DNA of 64,000 nt from Diadema setosum (GCA_033980235.1 CM067067.1:36337700-36401699); one strand, 5' to 3'. Positions 36,000 to 48,725 are shown, counted from the stretch's first letter. Notes: a model not told the origin generated them from the letters alone. Translations and numbers: made by a program.

Positions 36000-38900
36000 T
36001 AATAACTGTATTTTACCTTATGTAATTGTAACTGAATTGTTGAACCATTTTTGTGACTACATACATGTATTATGATACAGCTATTGCGTATTCATGAACA
36101 ATAATAATAATGGTAATAAAAATTCTTACAGAAACAGAAGGTGATCGATGATCTTTCACGGATCACCTAAAGTGCATGTGTATGACTGTTGCCGTATCGT
36201 TAAACTCGACGTTATATTGAACATGTCATTGTACTATTTTACAAATTTGTCACTGTCGAGTTCGGAGGATTGTGCACCAGAAAAAAAAAAAAGATATCCT
36301 TACGGCAGATGCATTGTTTTGGAACAACCTTTATACGCCATTCACTGATTGCGTGTTGGTAGTCGACGAGATACCACCGGTGTGCTTACTATTTAGGTCA
36401 CAATAGTCCATAATTATCATCCGAGTTTTTATTACGTTCAACACCACTGATCCACCGCTATAAATGAAATGCGAAAAACAAACAAGCAATTGATTTTCCC
36501 CTGTACGGTTTAGATTTACAATTGTCTTTCGAAGAAAGCGAGAATCTACCCCTCCCCCGACATTCATTCATCTTCTTGACAGGTTTCCGCGATACAAAAG
36601 GTACGCTCACTTAATGGGTTCATTCATCACAAAATTAAATAACCTGGGGAAGTCTTTCAATTAGACTTTAAAACCAAATCTAAATGCTTTCAGGTTGAAA
36701 TTGAAAAGAAAGGAAATGAACAAGGATGAATATCTTAACGAGGGATATAAGACAAATTAAAGAACATCCACGCATTCGTTTTCGTTTTTACTCTTTCAAG
36801 GCATGTTAGGCAAGTGGGCTAGCTTTCAATGGTTTTGATGATTCTTTCTAACCCTTTCATCTGACAACACCGACGAACTAACGAGAGTCATTTTACTATT
36901 TCCTCGAGGAAAATCTCTCGGGATGTTGGTTTTGTTTTGTGTGTTATTTGTTTTTTCTCACATATGACTTACAAAGAGAGAGAGAGATAGAAAAAAAAAA
37001 GCTGAATGGAAAACCTCCACACAAATCTCCCTACAACCCTACTCTTTGATTCTTGTTAAGAATAAGTAGGCAGGAAAAGGAGTAGATGGTATCCTTTAGT
37101 GCTTGTTATAGTTTTTGCTATGTTAAGTGTGGCGGTATATGGCGCTGCGGTGTGCAGATCCCTGTCACCTTCAGGTTGACAACTTGTGAACTCCTGTGAT
37201 AAATCCAATCAGAATTTCCAGTGGAGAATCAATTCATTCAATAAAGAAATATCATTTCAGATTTAATCGGAACTGAGATTAAATTGATTGCAATCACACC
37301 AATAAATTGTAAATAACAACACAATTTAGGGTGACTTGACAATGATAGCGCATGAATTACTCATGTAGGCCCTACTTTTCTGCTTGTTTTTATGTGTGTA
37401 TGTGTGTCTTTGCACAAAATTGTGAATCATCAAGAAATCGCATATAAAGTGGCCTCAGCCTATGTAGCAGAACAGCCATGGATATAAAGATACAGATGTA
37501 GATTCATAATGTATACTACATTACATTTTCAGAAAACTATTTTTGATGCGAAGATATTTCATAACGCTGTTTGGTTAGCCGCACTTGCTCCACTAAGATT
37601 TGCCGACTGGATCGCTGGGTGTGATTTTTGTCCAAGACTTTTTCTTTAATCTGCAATTTGCACGAAAATTTATGATATTAATCACTTGGTATATACTGAG
37701 AGAGAGAACTATATCGAGTTGTTAACAAAACATGCTAGAAGGGACATGAGATATGAGTATTTTCTAGGGATATGAGGAAAGTTGTTTGTTTGCTGTTGTT
37801 GTTAATCAAGTCGGACATGTCTTCTCGCTGAGGGTCAGTACCGCCTTCATTAGTGCAGCGTGTTTTAACACTGATTGGGATCAGTAAGATAATATTCATT
37901 CACGCTATTTCTCCTCCACACTATTTCAAAACAATTTGGCAACATAAACATCTCATAGAATAACAAAACAACAGAAAAAACCCAACTAAATATCGAAAAT
38001 AGAATCTGATCTATTCCTATTCCTTATTGTTGATATATTTCTTCAATCACGTTTTGGGGTGTTTTTTTTTTCTTTTGCACCTCTGTCCATACCATACCAA
38101 AGGATAGAGTCAACGGAATTTCACAATCATAAAAATGCGACTGTCACAACGATGACAGAAGAGAAACATGCCACTGAGATCAGTGATGTCTGATGACTTG
38201 CCTTTGTTGTTGCTTCGCTGTGTTGTTTTGGAAACCACAACACGACGCCCTTTCGGATTCCCCATCTATTAATCCGGCCAAGTATCAGTTAGTGGGTTGA
38301 GAGTAGCCAACTTTTTATCGTAAATGCCAGGATTTTTCGGCCATTAATTTGGAGGAATTACATGACGCGTTGTTGCAAAATATGGAGCTTTGTTTCCCGG
38401 ATGCCGAGACATTTTCGCTGTACATGCGGACGCAGCCTTAGCCGGTGTAATGGTCTAAAGATCACGAATTTATTATATTTCATCAAATTTGCAAAGGTCA
38501 CATAACTCACAGTGGTTAATTGTCAATTTAATTTCATTCATTGCGTATTGCGAGAAGGGCTAAAAGCACTGCGGTATGACCTTTTTACAGAAGAGAAGTA
38601 GTTATGGTTTAAATGTTAGTTATTTTTCTTCCAGAATAAAGTAAATTTGGAACAGAAAAAGAAATATCTTGTCGTTTATAAGGAAATTGATTCGTGTGAA
38701 GATGGCATGTTTCAGCGTTATAGCATGATATCAGATTGATAAAAAATAAAAAGGTTTTCACCTTTTTTTATCTTTATTCACTATGTATTTTCATGCCACA
38801 CGGTCGATGTTTCCGTGTGTGTTGATGTCATGCTGATCATTATTGGGACTCCAGTGGGGTGGCTGACGACGATAATTGCGTAATAACTGCGATACGAAAC

Positions 38901-39000
38901 TAGTGAAAAAAAGCAAAAACTTTCTTTTAGAGTAGAAGTAATTGAAGGATACGGTCTGTCACAATTTCCCTTGTATGTATCCAGTCTTCAAATGTGGGGG
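36000..39000. other. Intron segment with a possible regulatory island
   Basis: Mostly featureless AT-rich intron. 38230-38460 stands out as unique, balanced sequence with TTTTATCGTAAA, CCATTAATTTGG and AAAGGTCACA (homeodomain and nuclear-receptor half-site types). A small GGTGATC/GATCACC hairpin lies at 36138-36169. Confidence 0.3.
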
Positions 39001-39050
39001 AATCTCCACATTTCGATAGCAAATGTGTTATGTGAGCAGTGGCTTCAGTA

Positions 39051-39570
39051 CACTGAAAAAAAAGAAAGAAAAAGATCTGGCGTTAAAAATGAAACTCCGA
39101 GCTGGTGTTAAATTTCCGGTGCTCATTCGTGGTGTTACCTCCGGGTGTCACTTCAAAATATAAAACTTATTTTTAGATAGGTAATTAGTAACTGTTCTTC
39201 CTATGGATTTTGAACTTCAACAAAGCGTACAATAACTTAGTTTTTGAAAAAAAAAAGAAGAAGAAGCCGTAAACACATTTACACCACAGTAACACCAGTT
39301 GGTGTGGTATCCTATTGACACTGGGCGTGTGTTATACCATTGACATTAACACCAGCAATATCAAATCAACACCATGTAGTATCATTGTAACAGTGTCAAA
39401 AATATCACCACTTAAAGTGTGAAATTGACACCACAACATGTCAGGTGAACACTTCTCAACACCATCACAACATCCTTTCTATACACCTGTCGGTGTGGTC
39501 CTCTATTGACACTTGATCGGTGTTAGATTTGACACCTAAGATGTTATATCTAACACCGAACTTTTTGCAG
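39051..39570. mobile_element. MITE-like element built of GGTGTTA/TAACACC subrepeats
   Basis: The left end TA|CACTGAAAAAAA roughly mirrors the right end CTTTTTGCAG|TA. The interior, especially 39085-39560, is a dense set of ACACC, GGTGT and GACAC motifs in both orientations spaced roughly 15-30 bases apart. The composition contrasts sharply with the surrounding intron. It is probably a non-autonomous TA-inserting DNA element; the boundaries are the best guess. Confidence 0.6.
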
Positions 39571-40188
39571 TACAGTAGGCCCATATATATTTGCTATGTG
39601 TTATAGATCATCTGCGTATTTGTAATTGTGGAATTCTCTCTGGAATATAATTTTGATGTCATGATAACGTCATGATTTTATTTTTATTTTTATTTTTATT
39701 TTTATATTCAGCTTATTACCGTTCACATGATCATGCTAATTCACTCTACAAAAGTCTTAGATTACAGTGGGGTTTATTTTTGTTTGGCAGCACTGTGTAT
39801 GCGATTCCTCACTATATGTTCCAGAGAAATTAGGGCTGAAAATGGAAGAAGAATATTTAAAAAAGAATAAGAACGTTTCACGGCGAATGCTTATCCCTTA
39901 GTCCAACCTCAAGGCCTCCATTGTTTTCAATTTCCGATTTTTCTGAAGTCCTTTACAAGATTATGAGACGGAACTCTGCTGTAAACGGTCTCAATGTCAA
40001 TCCAAAAATATTCCAACAATTTCCACCTAAATTTGTGAAGGAAAGTACATTTCAGCACATGTAATAATTAATAATCTACACTAAAGAAAATGATTTCAGG
40101 ATTTTTTGATGACTGAAATCAATCGATTTTCGCAATACTTTTCCCAAACTTTTCTCCAAGCTTTGCCGCTTAATTTCGCGTACTGTTT

Positions 40189-40220
<32 letters not shown>
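40189..40220 (+). repeat. (GTT)n array
   Basis: Trinucleotide run followed directly by a G run at about 40224-40233. Confidence 0.93.
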
Positions 40221-40224
<4 letters not shown>

Positions 40225-42091
40225 GGGGGGGGGGGTCATTTTTCAATTTTCCTCGTATCCGAACTTTCATACCAGATATCTCAAAAAAGTGTTTGTCTGC
40301 TGGCGAGGTCTCACGCTTTCTTTGATAGGATCTTATACAAAAAAAAAAAAAAAACCAATCAAGCCAACATTTGAGGAATGTAAAATCTACCATATTCAGC
40401 TAAATGAATGTTGGCGACTCTCTTCAGTCCTTTCATGATCGCAAATCACATGAGTAAATTCTAAAGCCCTGTGTGGCCATGTATTCTGCAGTTGTCTTTT
40501 TTCCTGTATTCATCTGCTTGTGTGTTTGTTTGTTTGCTTGGTGTTGTTGTTGTCGTTGTTGCTGTTTTGGTTTCTTTGTGTGTATGTCTTTTTTTCTGTT
40601 TTGTTTTTTTCTTTTTCTTTTCTTTTGACAAACCCTGAAACATTGCCGATGGTATTATCTATTATAATGTTTGGTTGTATAGTCTACTTCCAGGAAATAT
40701 TCTCAAACAATTGCGTCAAATCACCAGTTGCTCAAATACTGTGATAATACCTTTTTATTTTAACTCCTGTCAGGAATATAAACAAGAACAGAGTAATATA
40801 TCATGAAAAGTTGAGTAAACTCTGAAACTTGATAACATATTTGAACACATTGTGAGATCAAGAAGTATGTTCTCATTTGTTTTTCTTCAATACCTGTTAA
40901 CATGTTTATAGAAAGGGAGGCAACTCACCATTTCAAAGAAAAGAGAATGCAGTGAGAGCTAAAATGATTCAATTTTGCCCAGGATTTTCTGAAAATGTTT
41001 GGATATAAATTTTAACGTCGCGATGGTTGGGTTCAACGAATGAGCAAACATTCGAACTGCTCCGGGGACTTTCTTTCTCGTTCAAAGACACGCTCGCCTT
41101 GCCAGAAACATCTGCAGTAGCTACACCTGTTCACGTTTTTATCTCTATCTGTGGAATACTCACGTAGTGTCGTCACAAGAGGCAATGGGATCGCTAGCCA
41201 GACGTGACTGGATGTTGCCAGTTCAGTTCTCCCGGAACTCTTACTAACCCTACTTGGCTGAGATGTGAGAGAGCAATCCAGCCGAGATTCATGTCAGAAA
41301 CATAGGCCATTCGGTAGCTTCCTCTATACCATTTTCATCAAACGTGATATGTGTGCATGTATAGTTAAGTGAATGATGTATATTCCAGCATCTTTTTCAA
41401 ATCAAACGCGGGCTGCTGTCAGTAATGCTGAATACTTAACTAGACAGTCTGGAAGAAATATTGCTTTTTTGTTATTGCACATCAATTCTGCCCATATGTA
41501 GACCTTTCCTATCAAAATGCATATTCTCAGTACTAATATGTTAAGAATGCACATTTATATAGAAAATATGTACTCTTATATACATCAAAATGCCAAAGTC
41601 ACAATGCTTTAAAGCTATAATCCAATTACAGGGCATTGATTGAGGTTAGCTTGGCTACTATTTGAGTTGTACAACATGATGGGTGGATAAAATCGAGGAC
41701 AATAATCTGGAAAATGTGACTCTAACCCCCAATGACTCATCAGTAACATCACAATCATAGTATATGAATAAAGAATGTTGTATTTATTAGGTACAAGGAA
41801 TGAAATTCCGCGATTCCAAATTTCAAATCACTAAAATTCGCAACATTTCATGACATATTTGCACGAATGTATTTTTGATCAATTTACTCGGCATCGCAAA
41901 AACAAAATACTGCAAGGCAAATGCCAATTTCTTTGTTTGTTTGTTTGTTTGTTTTTTTGTTTTGTTTTTTTTGGGGGGATGAGATATTTCCATGTGATTT
42001 GCTACATAAATTATTACCAAAGTAGGTTAAAAATGACAGTTACCCCAACAAAATTGTCATTGTCATTTGAATGCCAATCTACAGCTTTGTA

Positions 42092-43002
42092 CAGTCAACA
42101 AAGAGATGAAAGTAAACACTTTTTTTTCAAGTTCATCTATCTCATAGACTATCTGGTTAATAATGGTGTTTTATATACCATGTTAAATGTTATTTAATTG
42201 GCTATCAACCTAGTAGGTCAATAAAATGGGAAACGTTACGCATGAGTGAACACATTCGTTTTTCTTTTCCAAGACACAAAAGTAAAAATTGCAAAAATTG
42301 ACAAGTTGTTATTCAAGCGAGTATGCTCTTCCACAAAGCAATGAGAACAAAAGACACATTCAACACAATAAAAATGCAAATTGATTTACAAAAATCAACC
42401 TATGATCTCTGGGTGATGTCTCTGTAGCCCTCCAAAGATAAAAAAAGGCAAAAAGTAAAGGAGGAAATTGAAGAATCTTCTGTCAAATCCATAGTCAAAA
42501 GACATAAGAGAAAAAGTAATGGTAACAAAGAAGGTTAAATTCAAAACGTTATTCCAAATTAAGAAAATTTGAAGTAATATTTGGTTCTCTAATTTGTCTC
42601 ATGCATTCTTAGACTCTTTAATTAAAAGGCGAAATGAAAAAAAAAATCTTTCGATTTTATCACCTTAGCAGCATATAAAGAGAAACGAGGGAACCGAACC
42701 TTATTTCTGCTATTTCATTCATGTCTCTCATTGCATTAAATTGGTCTTTTGTTATCATTGCTATCTTGGAGGGCATTTGCAAATAATTTCAATATGTCAA
42801 TTTTTGCAATTTTTATTTTTTCCACCTTGGAGGACAAAAATGAATGTGTTCACTCATGCGTAAAGTTTTCCTTTGTATAAACCTTCCAGGTTGATAGCCA
42901 ATTAAATAATCTTTGATATGGTATATGACGCAATGATGATTACCAAAGTTTTCTATGAAAAATATCAACTGGAAAAAGTGTTTACTTTTTTTGTGCTGAG
43001 TG
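42092..43002. mobile_element. Tc1/mariner-like MITE with ~210-bp inverted arms, TA target
   Basis: The left arm (42092-42302) and right arm (42796-43002) are reverse complements over about 210 bases. Shared blocks include AGTGTTTACTTT, GGTTGATAGCCAATTAAATA and AATGTGTTCACTCATGCGTAA. The ends read TA|CAGTCAACAAA and TTTGTGCTGAGTG|TA, so a TA duplication flanks a CAC/CAG-type terminus, typical of the Tc1/mariner group. The 490-bp middle has no open frame. Such arms can form a long RNA hairpin in the Hox pre-mRNA. Confidence 0.85.
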
Positions 43003-43498
43003 TATTTAAACATGTGGAATCTTTCTGGTTCTGAAAATTACCATCATTAGTACGTGATCAATACCTTCCAATTGTTCATTTCAATTGCAAATTTCAATTG
43101 TTAATTTCAAGTGAGAATAGATCTCCGATCAACATCTGGGAATTTACAACCTATAATCAATGTTTCTATGTAGATTCCTCATATTTCACATTTTGTTTCA
43201 ATTGCTGTATTCAACACTTCGCCCACAAAATTGTGTTATTGTCATGGTTCATTTCTTGAAACCTGGAATATGGAACAATAAAGACAAACAAACAGATAAA
43301 CAAACAAAGATCATGAAATTATCCTTCGTTTGTGATAACTATCTCCCTACATAATCATGATAATGATAATCAAACATTGGTCATTAATTAAGATGGTCTT
43401 TGTATTCCAATCATATTCCTAAAACTGTTATCTTAAGCGTTCCCTCTTCAATATTCAACATTAGGTGTCATTATACATGTTATAAAGAGCCTATATGT

Positions 43499-43499
43499 G

Positions 43500-43554
<55 letters not shown>
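43499..43554. repeat. (TA)n array
   Basis: Two TA runs separated by a single G, then a further TA stretch at 43572-43586. Confidence 0.93.
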
Positions 43555-43560
<6 letters not shown>

Positions 43561-43744
43561 TGTATTTTATAATATATATATATATCTCATAATAATGCAT
43601 GTACACATTACCTAATTACGCCTACACTAAGTTAGCTTTTATATCGCTGTATTGACAATGGAATCTGTCTGACATGAAGCTGAACTGAACTGGACATGCT
43701 GGACTTAAAAAGATACACACACCTACAGACGAGTATTTGGTTCT

Positions 43745-43870
43745 GTCAATTCAATTCAATTCAATTCAAATGAAATTTTATTTCCAATAACACATGTTTG
43801 TTGTCGTACAAATTCGATGAAAACAAAATGTACAATGTATTACAAGAACAATGCATATTTCCTGGAACTA
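43745..43870 (-). mobile_element. 3' end of a non-LTR element with (TTGAA)n tail, second copy
   Basis: On the minus strand TTGGAAATAAAATTTCATTT continues into four to five TTGAA units, matching the copy at 35269-35310. Both lie antisense to the Hox gene. The 5' limit is arbitrary. Confidence 0.55.
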
Positions 43871-44547
43871 ATTGTTCAAAATAATTGTTCAAAATAATTG
43901 CGTTAATAGGGTAAATGTAGAGTGCTTTAAAGTGTTTCATATACTTATTGTGTAGTTATTATACATAAGCATAAGTGTATATAAATAATGTATATTCATT
44001 TTTTAAGAATGTATAATATCAAATTACGGACGATGGGATAGAAACTGATCTGCGAATGTGAATAGGTTATAGGTCAATTTATTATACATGTTTGATTTTA
44101 AGGTAAAAAATACAAAAGAGGCGCGATGGCAGCTATAAACTTCGTCTTCAGCAACCAAAGTTAGTAATCCATAATTATTAGTCAAACATCATTGAAGAAA
44201 AAATCTATATGAGAAGATACCTCAAATAAAACATATGACTCATCCGACACAATATACCTTTGCTCTTCTGTAAGCAGTCACAAAAAACTTGGTGCAGGAG
44301 CCCCGTCTTGTAAAATGAGACCCTACTTTCTATTAATAGATACTGAGATTGAATCGAATCCTCATCATGGGATTAATTTATATAAAGCAAAGTTACTATG
44401 AGAGCAGAATGTTACAAAGAAATAACAAAAACAAAAGTTGCGGCTTTCTGTAAGTAGTTCATTGTCCCTTAAGACCCATCTTGGATGCTAGCCATCTTTG
44501 ACAGGCGTCTCAAGCTGAAGTATCCTACATTGCTGAACAACATAATA

Positions 44548-44797
44548 ACAAGTGGGGCGCTGTGGCATAGTGGATAAGACTCCCGACTCCCAATCGGAGG
44601 ACCCGAGTTCGATTCCCGCCCAGTGCTTACGTCCTTGGACAAGATGTTCTAACCCACCATGTCCCTCTCGACCCAGGTGTATAAATGGGTACCTGGCGTA
44701 CCTGGCAACGCTTTAGGGTAATAGTAATGGTAGGGCCCTCTGGTAGAGCAGTGGCAACAATGGAGAGGCTACCCTGGATGAATAAGACCTTATTATT
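44548..44797 (+). mobile_element. tRNA-derived SINE with 9-bp target-site duplication
   Basis: The element opens with a tRNA-like head: A box TGGCATAGTGG at 44563 and B box AGTTCGATTCCC at 44606. The anticodon-like loop CTCCCAA would read CCC (Gly). The acceptor arms pair poorly, so this is not a working tRNA gene. The body contains GACCCAGGTGTATAAATGGG and TACCTGGC motifs, as in echinoderm tRNA-SINEs, and ends in an AT-rich ATTATT tail. Perfect 9-bp direct repeats AACATAATA flank it at 44539-44547 and 44798-44806, which shows a retrotransposition event. It lies in sense orientation inside the Hox intron. Confidence 0.85.
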
Positions 44798-45393
44798 AAC
44801 ATAATAGTTCCTGTGTTTGTTTGTTTGGTTGGTTTTTGATTGTATGTTTTTGTTTGTGATTTTTTTAGATTGTGTCAATTTTCTGTTGGAAATTCTTGCA
44901 TCATTTTGCAAACGGTGGCTACCAGTATATTAACAACGCGGAGTGTACATGCATGTTTTTAAAACAGAATCAGATCACTGACACCAGGCGTGAAGGAGAA
45001 AAGATTAAGCTCTGGATCCTACATTCTCTATGATAGTGATAAATGATAATAATGATGGCAGTAATGACGACGATATTGTATTTCAACTATGATAATTATT
45101 GGCCATCATGGTCATTGTGACATAGTTAGCCTATGTTTAAATGCCTTATCATTAATACTGTTGCTTTCATTATCACCACTAAATTATAAATTATGCTGTC
45201 GTTTTATTCACTATCAATATTCAGATGATTCACTTATCATTCTTTTGTTTTTTTCCGTAATGGAAAATGCAATCGTTTACTATGTAATTGACTATAGTCG
45301 TTTGCAATCACTCATCAATTATGCAATATTTGTTTAACTGACAATCAATGAGGATTATTCTTTTTACAAATCTCTTCTTCTGTAATTGAAAAA

Positions 45394-45396
<3 letters not shown>

Positions 45397-45439
<43 letters not shown>
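45397..45439. repeat. (TA)n array
   Basis: Pure TA dinucleotides. Confidence 0.95.
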
Positions 45440-45442
<3 letters not shown>

Positions 45443-46156
45443 ATTATTCTACTTATCTTTCAGCTTGTTTACTCAGTAGTTATTTTGCGTATCAGTATAT
45501 CTGTTGATTTTTGTTTCTCATGCAAACGACCCTTATTTTCGTAATGTCATAACTATAGGTCAGCGGCTATTAAAACTACGAGTATAATTATAGTAGTTTC
45601 TATGGTATGATTATTGTCGCTATTGTTTTTTGTTTTTTGTTTTGCCTAAATATCTGTTATTTCCCCGTTTGTTTGTTTGTTTGTTTTTGCGTTCTTTAAA
45701 GGAATTGCTCAACAATGTTTAAAAAGTATTCTCCGGGACATCCATTAGATATAACTTGTACATCTATTTGCACAAACATGATACCAAAAACAAAATTGTA
45801 TCATGAACTTTCAGTAGATTACAAACAATATTGAACCATTATGATAGAAATGGGAGAGAAACGAGAGTGAGGTTTGGGATAAGAGATTGGCATAGAGAGA
45901 AGAAGAGGGGTATTCGTCATCATAATGATTAAAGGTATACAAATTCAATAATCCTGCTGTCGTGGAAGAACGTGTCAATCATGGTGATATTAATTTTGAA
46001 GATCTCTTTACAATGACAGTATAATTCTTGAAGTTTGTATATGCTTGATTTTTTTTTTCAGTAAACTTCGACCATTTTTTTTTTTAAATCGAGCAATCAC
46101 AACAGTGTCTTTGAGACAACCAACCGAAGAGGATGACATTATATCAAATGAGATGT

Positions 46157-46157
<1 letters not shown>

Positions 46158-46205
<48 letters not shown>
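46158..46205. repeat. (TA)n array
   Basis: Pure TA dinucleotides, about 280 bases before the TA-embedded fold-back element. Confidence 0.95.
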
Positions 46206-46207
<2 letters not shown>

Positions 46208-46446
46208 CATAATGAGACTGAAATATTCTATGATTTGTTTATACATGCATATCCGATATTATGCGTAATTACATATATTAATCATATATAACTATAATCA
46301 TAATTTCATGCATATAAATGTAATAAATATATATGTACTTCGTTAGGGCTATCTTCGTGCTCGATGCCGAGGATGCATAACGGTATTCTATATACAATGA
46401 TGAAATATGATTAAATATGACACAATGCACAATTAAACGTGTGTAT

Positions 46447-46447
<1 letters not shown>

Positions 46448-46489
<42 letters not shown>
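46448..46489. repeat. (TA)n array flanking the 46489 element
   Basis: Abuts the left inverted repeat. A shorter TA stretch follows the right repeat at 46741-46760. Confidence 0.95.
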
Positions 46490-46492
<3 letters not shown>

Positions 46493-46740
46493 AAGAGTTT
46501 GTTTGCAAAAACCGATAAGTCCATTTTTGAAGATTTTGAAGTACGGTCTCTGTCATAAAGTACAAAATAATACCTTTTAAATGATACAGTGGTAACTATA
46601 TAAAGGTATATTTTTGAAGTTATGGTCAAAAGAAGCAAAATTTTGTTATTATTCTCTTTATTTTTCTTGACCTTTAACCGCAAATATCTCCATTTCACAA
46701 ATATGGACTTATCGGTTTTTGCAAACAAACTCTTCATATA
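46489..46740. mobile_element. 252-bp inverted-repeat element embedded in TA repeats
   Basis: Terminal inverted repeats of about 34 bases are perfect: TGAAGAGTTTGTTTGCAAAA followed by ACCGATAAGTCCAT at the left (from 46491), mirrored at 46703-46736. (TA)n lies immediately outside both ends. The arm matches that of the 35747 fold-back element at most positions. The interior is AT-rich with no frame. A TA-targeting MITE family is likely. Confidence 0.8.
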
Positions 46741-46959
46741 TACATATATATATATATATAAGATACAAACATTAATGATGATGCTATAAATGAATGTAAT
46801 AATTGATAGCCGATTCATATACTGTCAGGAGAAACATAAATGGCCAGGAATGCTAGAACATAATAAGATAAAACAAGAAGTGAGGGAGAAACAGAAAGAG
46901 ACATATTTGCCTTAGGGCTAATTACGAATTCATGCCGAAAGTGTATCTTTCACTCGCAA

Positions 46960-47960
46960 TTTCCCCCTGCCAGTTCCTCTCACATTCAGCTCGACTACCA
47001 ATGCGTCACACAGCAGGGCCAATCGAGCAGGCGCTCGCTCGCGAGGGGGGTTACACACCGCCTCTAGCTAAATCCACCAGGCTGCGTCCATGGAGGCACG
47101 TCTGGTAACGTGGTCCGGGGCCTATCGTCAGTCGTGTCGTGTTGTCCTTTCACCGCTAATTATTATTCCGCCACGCGTCGTGTGAATTGATGCGGCTAGA
47201 AAACGTGTCTCGCCATATTTACCAAAAAATGCTGCATTATTCATCGGAACTCTTCACCCCCCCCCCCCCCCCCCACCCCTTCCAAATCACAAAAGAGTCC
47301 CAGAAAGAACGGTGAGAGAGGGGAAGATCAAAGAGGAGATGAAAGAGAGTGGGAGAAAGTGGAGGAGGAAAGATATGATTGTTTTCGCTACACATGGAGG
47401 CTAAGGGGGAGTGGATGCAGGGGACACGGGTGAAATACTCCGTTTCGCTCACGTACGCCGTCCTAGTTGGGAGCCCCACAAATACGGCGATTGGTCACTA
47501 AACATGTAATCTATCATTCGTTTGTGTCAGATTAGGTTTATTCCGTGCCAAGTGCACGCAGATGGAGATGGAATGATGTTTGTTTTGGTTTGGATGCCCG
47601 ACTGTGTACGTATCGTCAAAGAAATCAAAAATACATGAGGGTCTCGCTGGGTAGAAAAGGGTTGCGGCGGTGTGTTTGATGTGAGTCGGTTCACCGTGCG
47701 AGACCGGCTGGCCTCCTCCGTTCTCTCCCCAATCCCACAACGCATTCACTCCTCCCAATGTCTCCCTCTCCTCTCTCTTTCTTCCCCTCCCCCGATCTCT
47801 CACCCCGTCTCTCCCCATCCCACTCTTTGTGTCTACACTCCGTATTCCCAGGTGTGGGCGACGAGGTCGTAATTTTACAGACGCGTCCATTGCCGAATGC
47901 TGTCGTGACCTCATACCGACAAGTTCAATATACTCGAGCCGCGGCCGCCCTGAGGAAAAG
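46960..47960. other. GC-rich islands inside the intron
   Basis: Two CpG-rich stretches (about 46990-47200 and 47640-47960) separated by an 18-base C run (47257-47274) and a purine tract. CGCTAATTATTATTCCG offers homeodomain sites. Open frames here (up to 165 codons, minus strand) have no family signature. Could be enhancer or promoter DNA. Confidence 0.35.
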
Positions 47961-48015
47961 AAAAAGTAACGATGTTCCGAGGTGAACAACAACACATTGC
48001 CTCCAATTCATGCTA

Positions 48016-48045
48016 TACCAAGGGGTGTGTGATACCTCCTTGGTA
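48016..48045. repeat. Small hairpin TACCAAGG...CCTTGGTA
   Basis: Eight-base perfect stem. The sequence recalls the TATACCAAGGAGG end of the 12119 MITE, so it may be a collapsed relative. Confidence 0.5.
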
Positions 48046-48725
48046 CCACCAAAGGTCCCTGTGGCTACAAAAGAGAACAGATTATTGGGCATAGAAATCA
48101 ATAAATAAATAAACGGATGAATTTATAAAACGATATCCACATATAATATATTCATTTTACGAAACGTTGAAAAGTCAAAACAAGGCATTTAAATGTATGC
48201 ATCGTTTACGGTTCCATGACATTTGCTCCTGCGACAATTGTTCCCGTGAAATATCTGCACGCTAAAGCCAAACATAGATTCTACCCTCAAATATAGCCCT
48301 AACCATGATCCTAATCTCCACACCGAACTATATTTATATAAACCTAGAACTCTATCACAACCCTAACCCTAACGCAAAGTCCTTGAAGAAAATACGACTG
48401 GAGTATTATTGTCGCAAGAGCACATGCCGTATCACCATCGTTTACATATGAAGAAGGAACATTTTGTATTAAGAGAAATAAATAAGACTTAAATGTCAAT
48501 TCCCATGCTTGTTGGCTGGTGAATTCTGCTCGCATGCCGTGCAGTGTATATCTATTAAAATATTTCTCTAATGATATTTTCAACGCAACAGGTGAATTCT
48601 CGCAATCTAATGAAAATAATAAAAATCATTTTTTTTTTATAAAGCGCACATTACAATATTACTAATTATCCCCTTGCGCGCTAAGAAGGAAAGGGACACA
48701 AAAAACAGTACAGTTTGGTGGTAAA

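Noticed and set aside
44555..44625. Possible true tRNA-Gly gene
   Set aside because: Acceptor and arm pairing is poor and the sequence continues into a SINE body with flanking duplications.
47498..47995. 165-codon minus-strand frame in a GC-rich island
   Set aside because: No recognisable domain, low-complexity Arg/Gly/Glu segment from a CT-rich tract; treated as chance opening.
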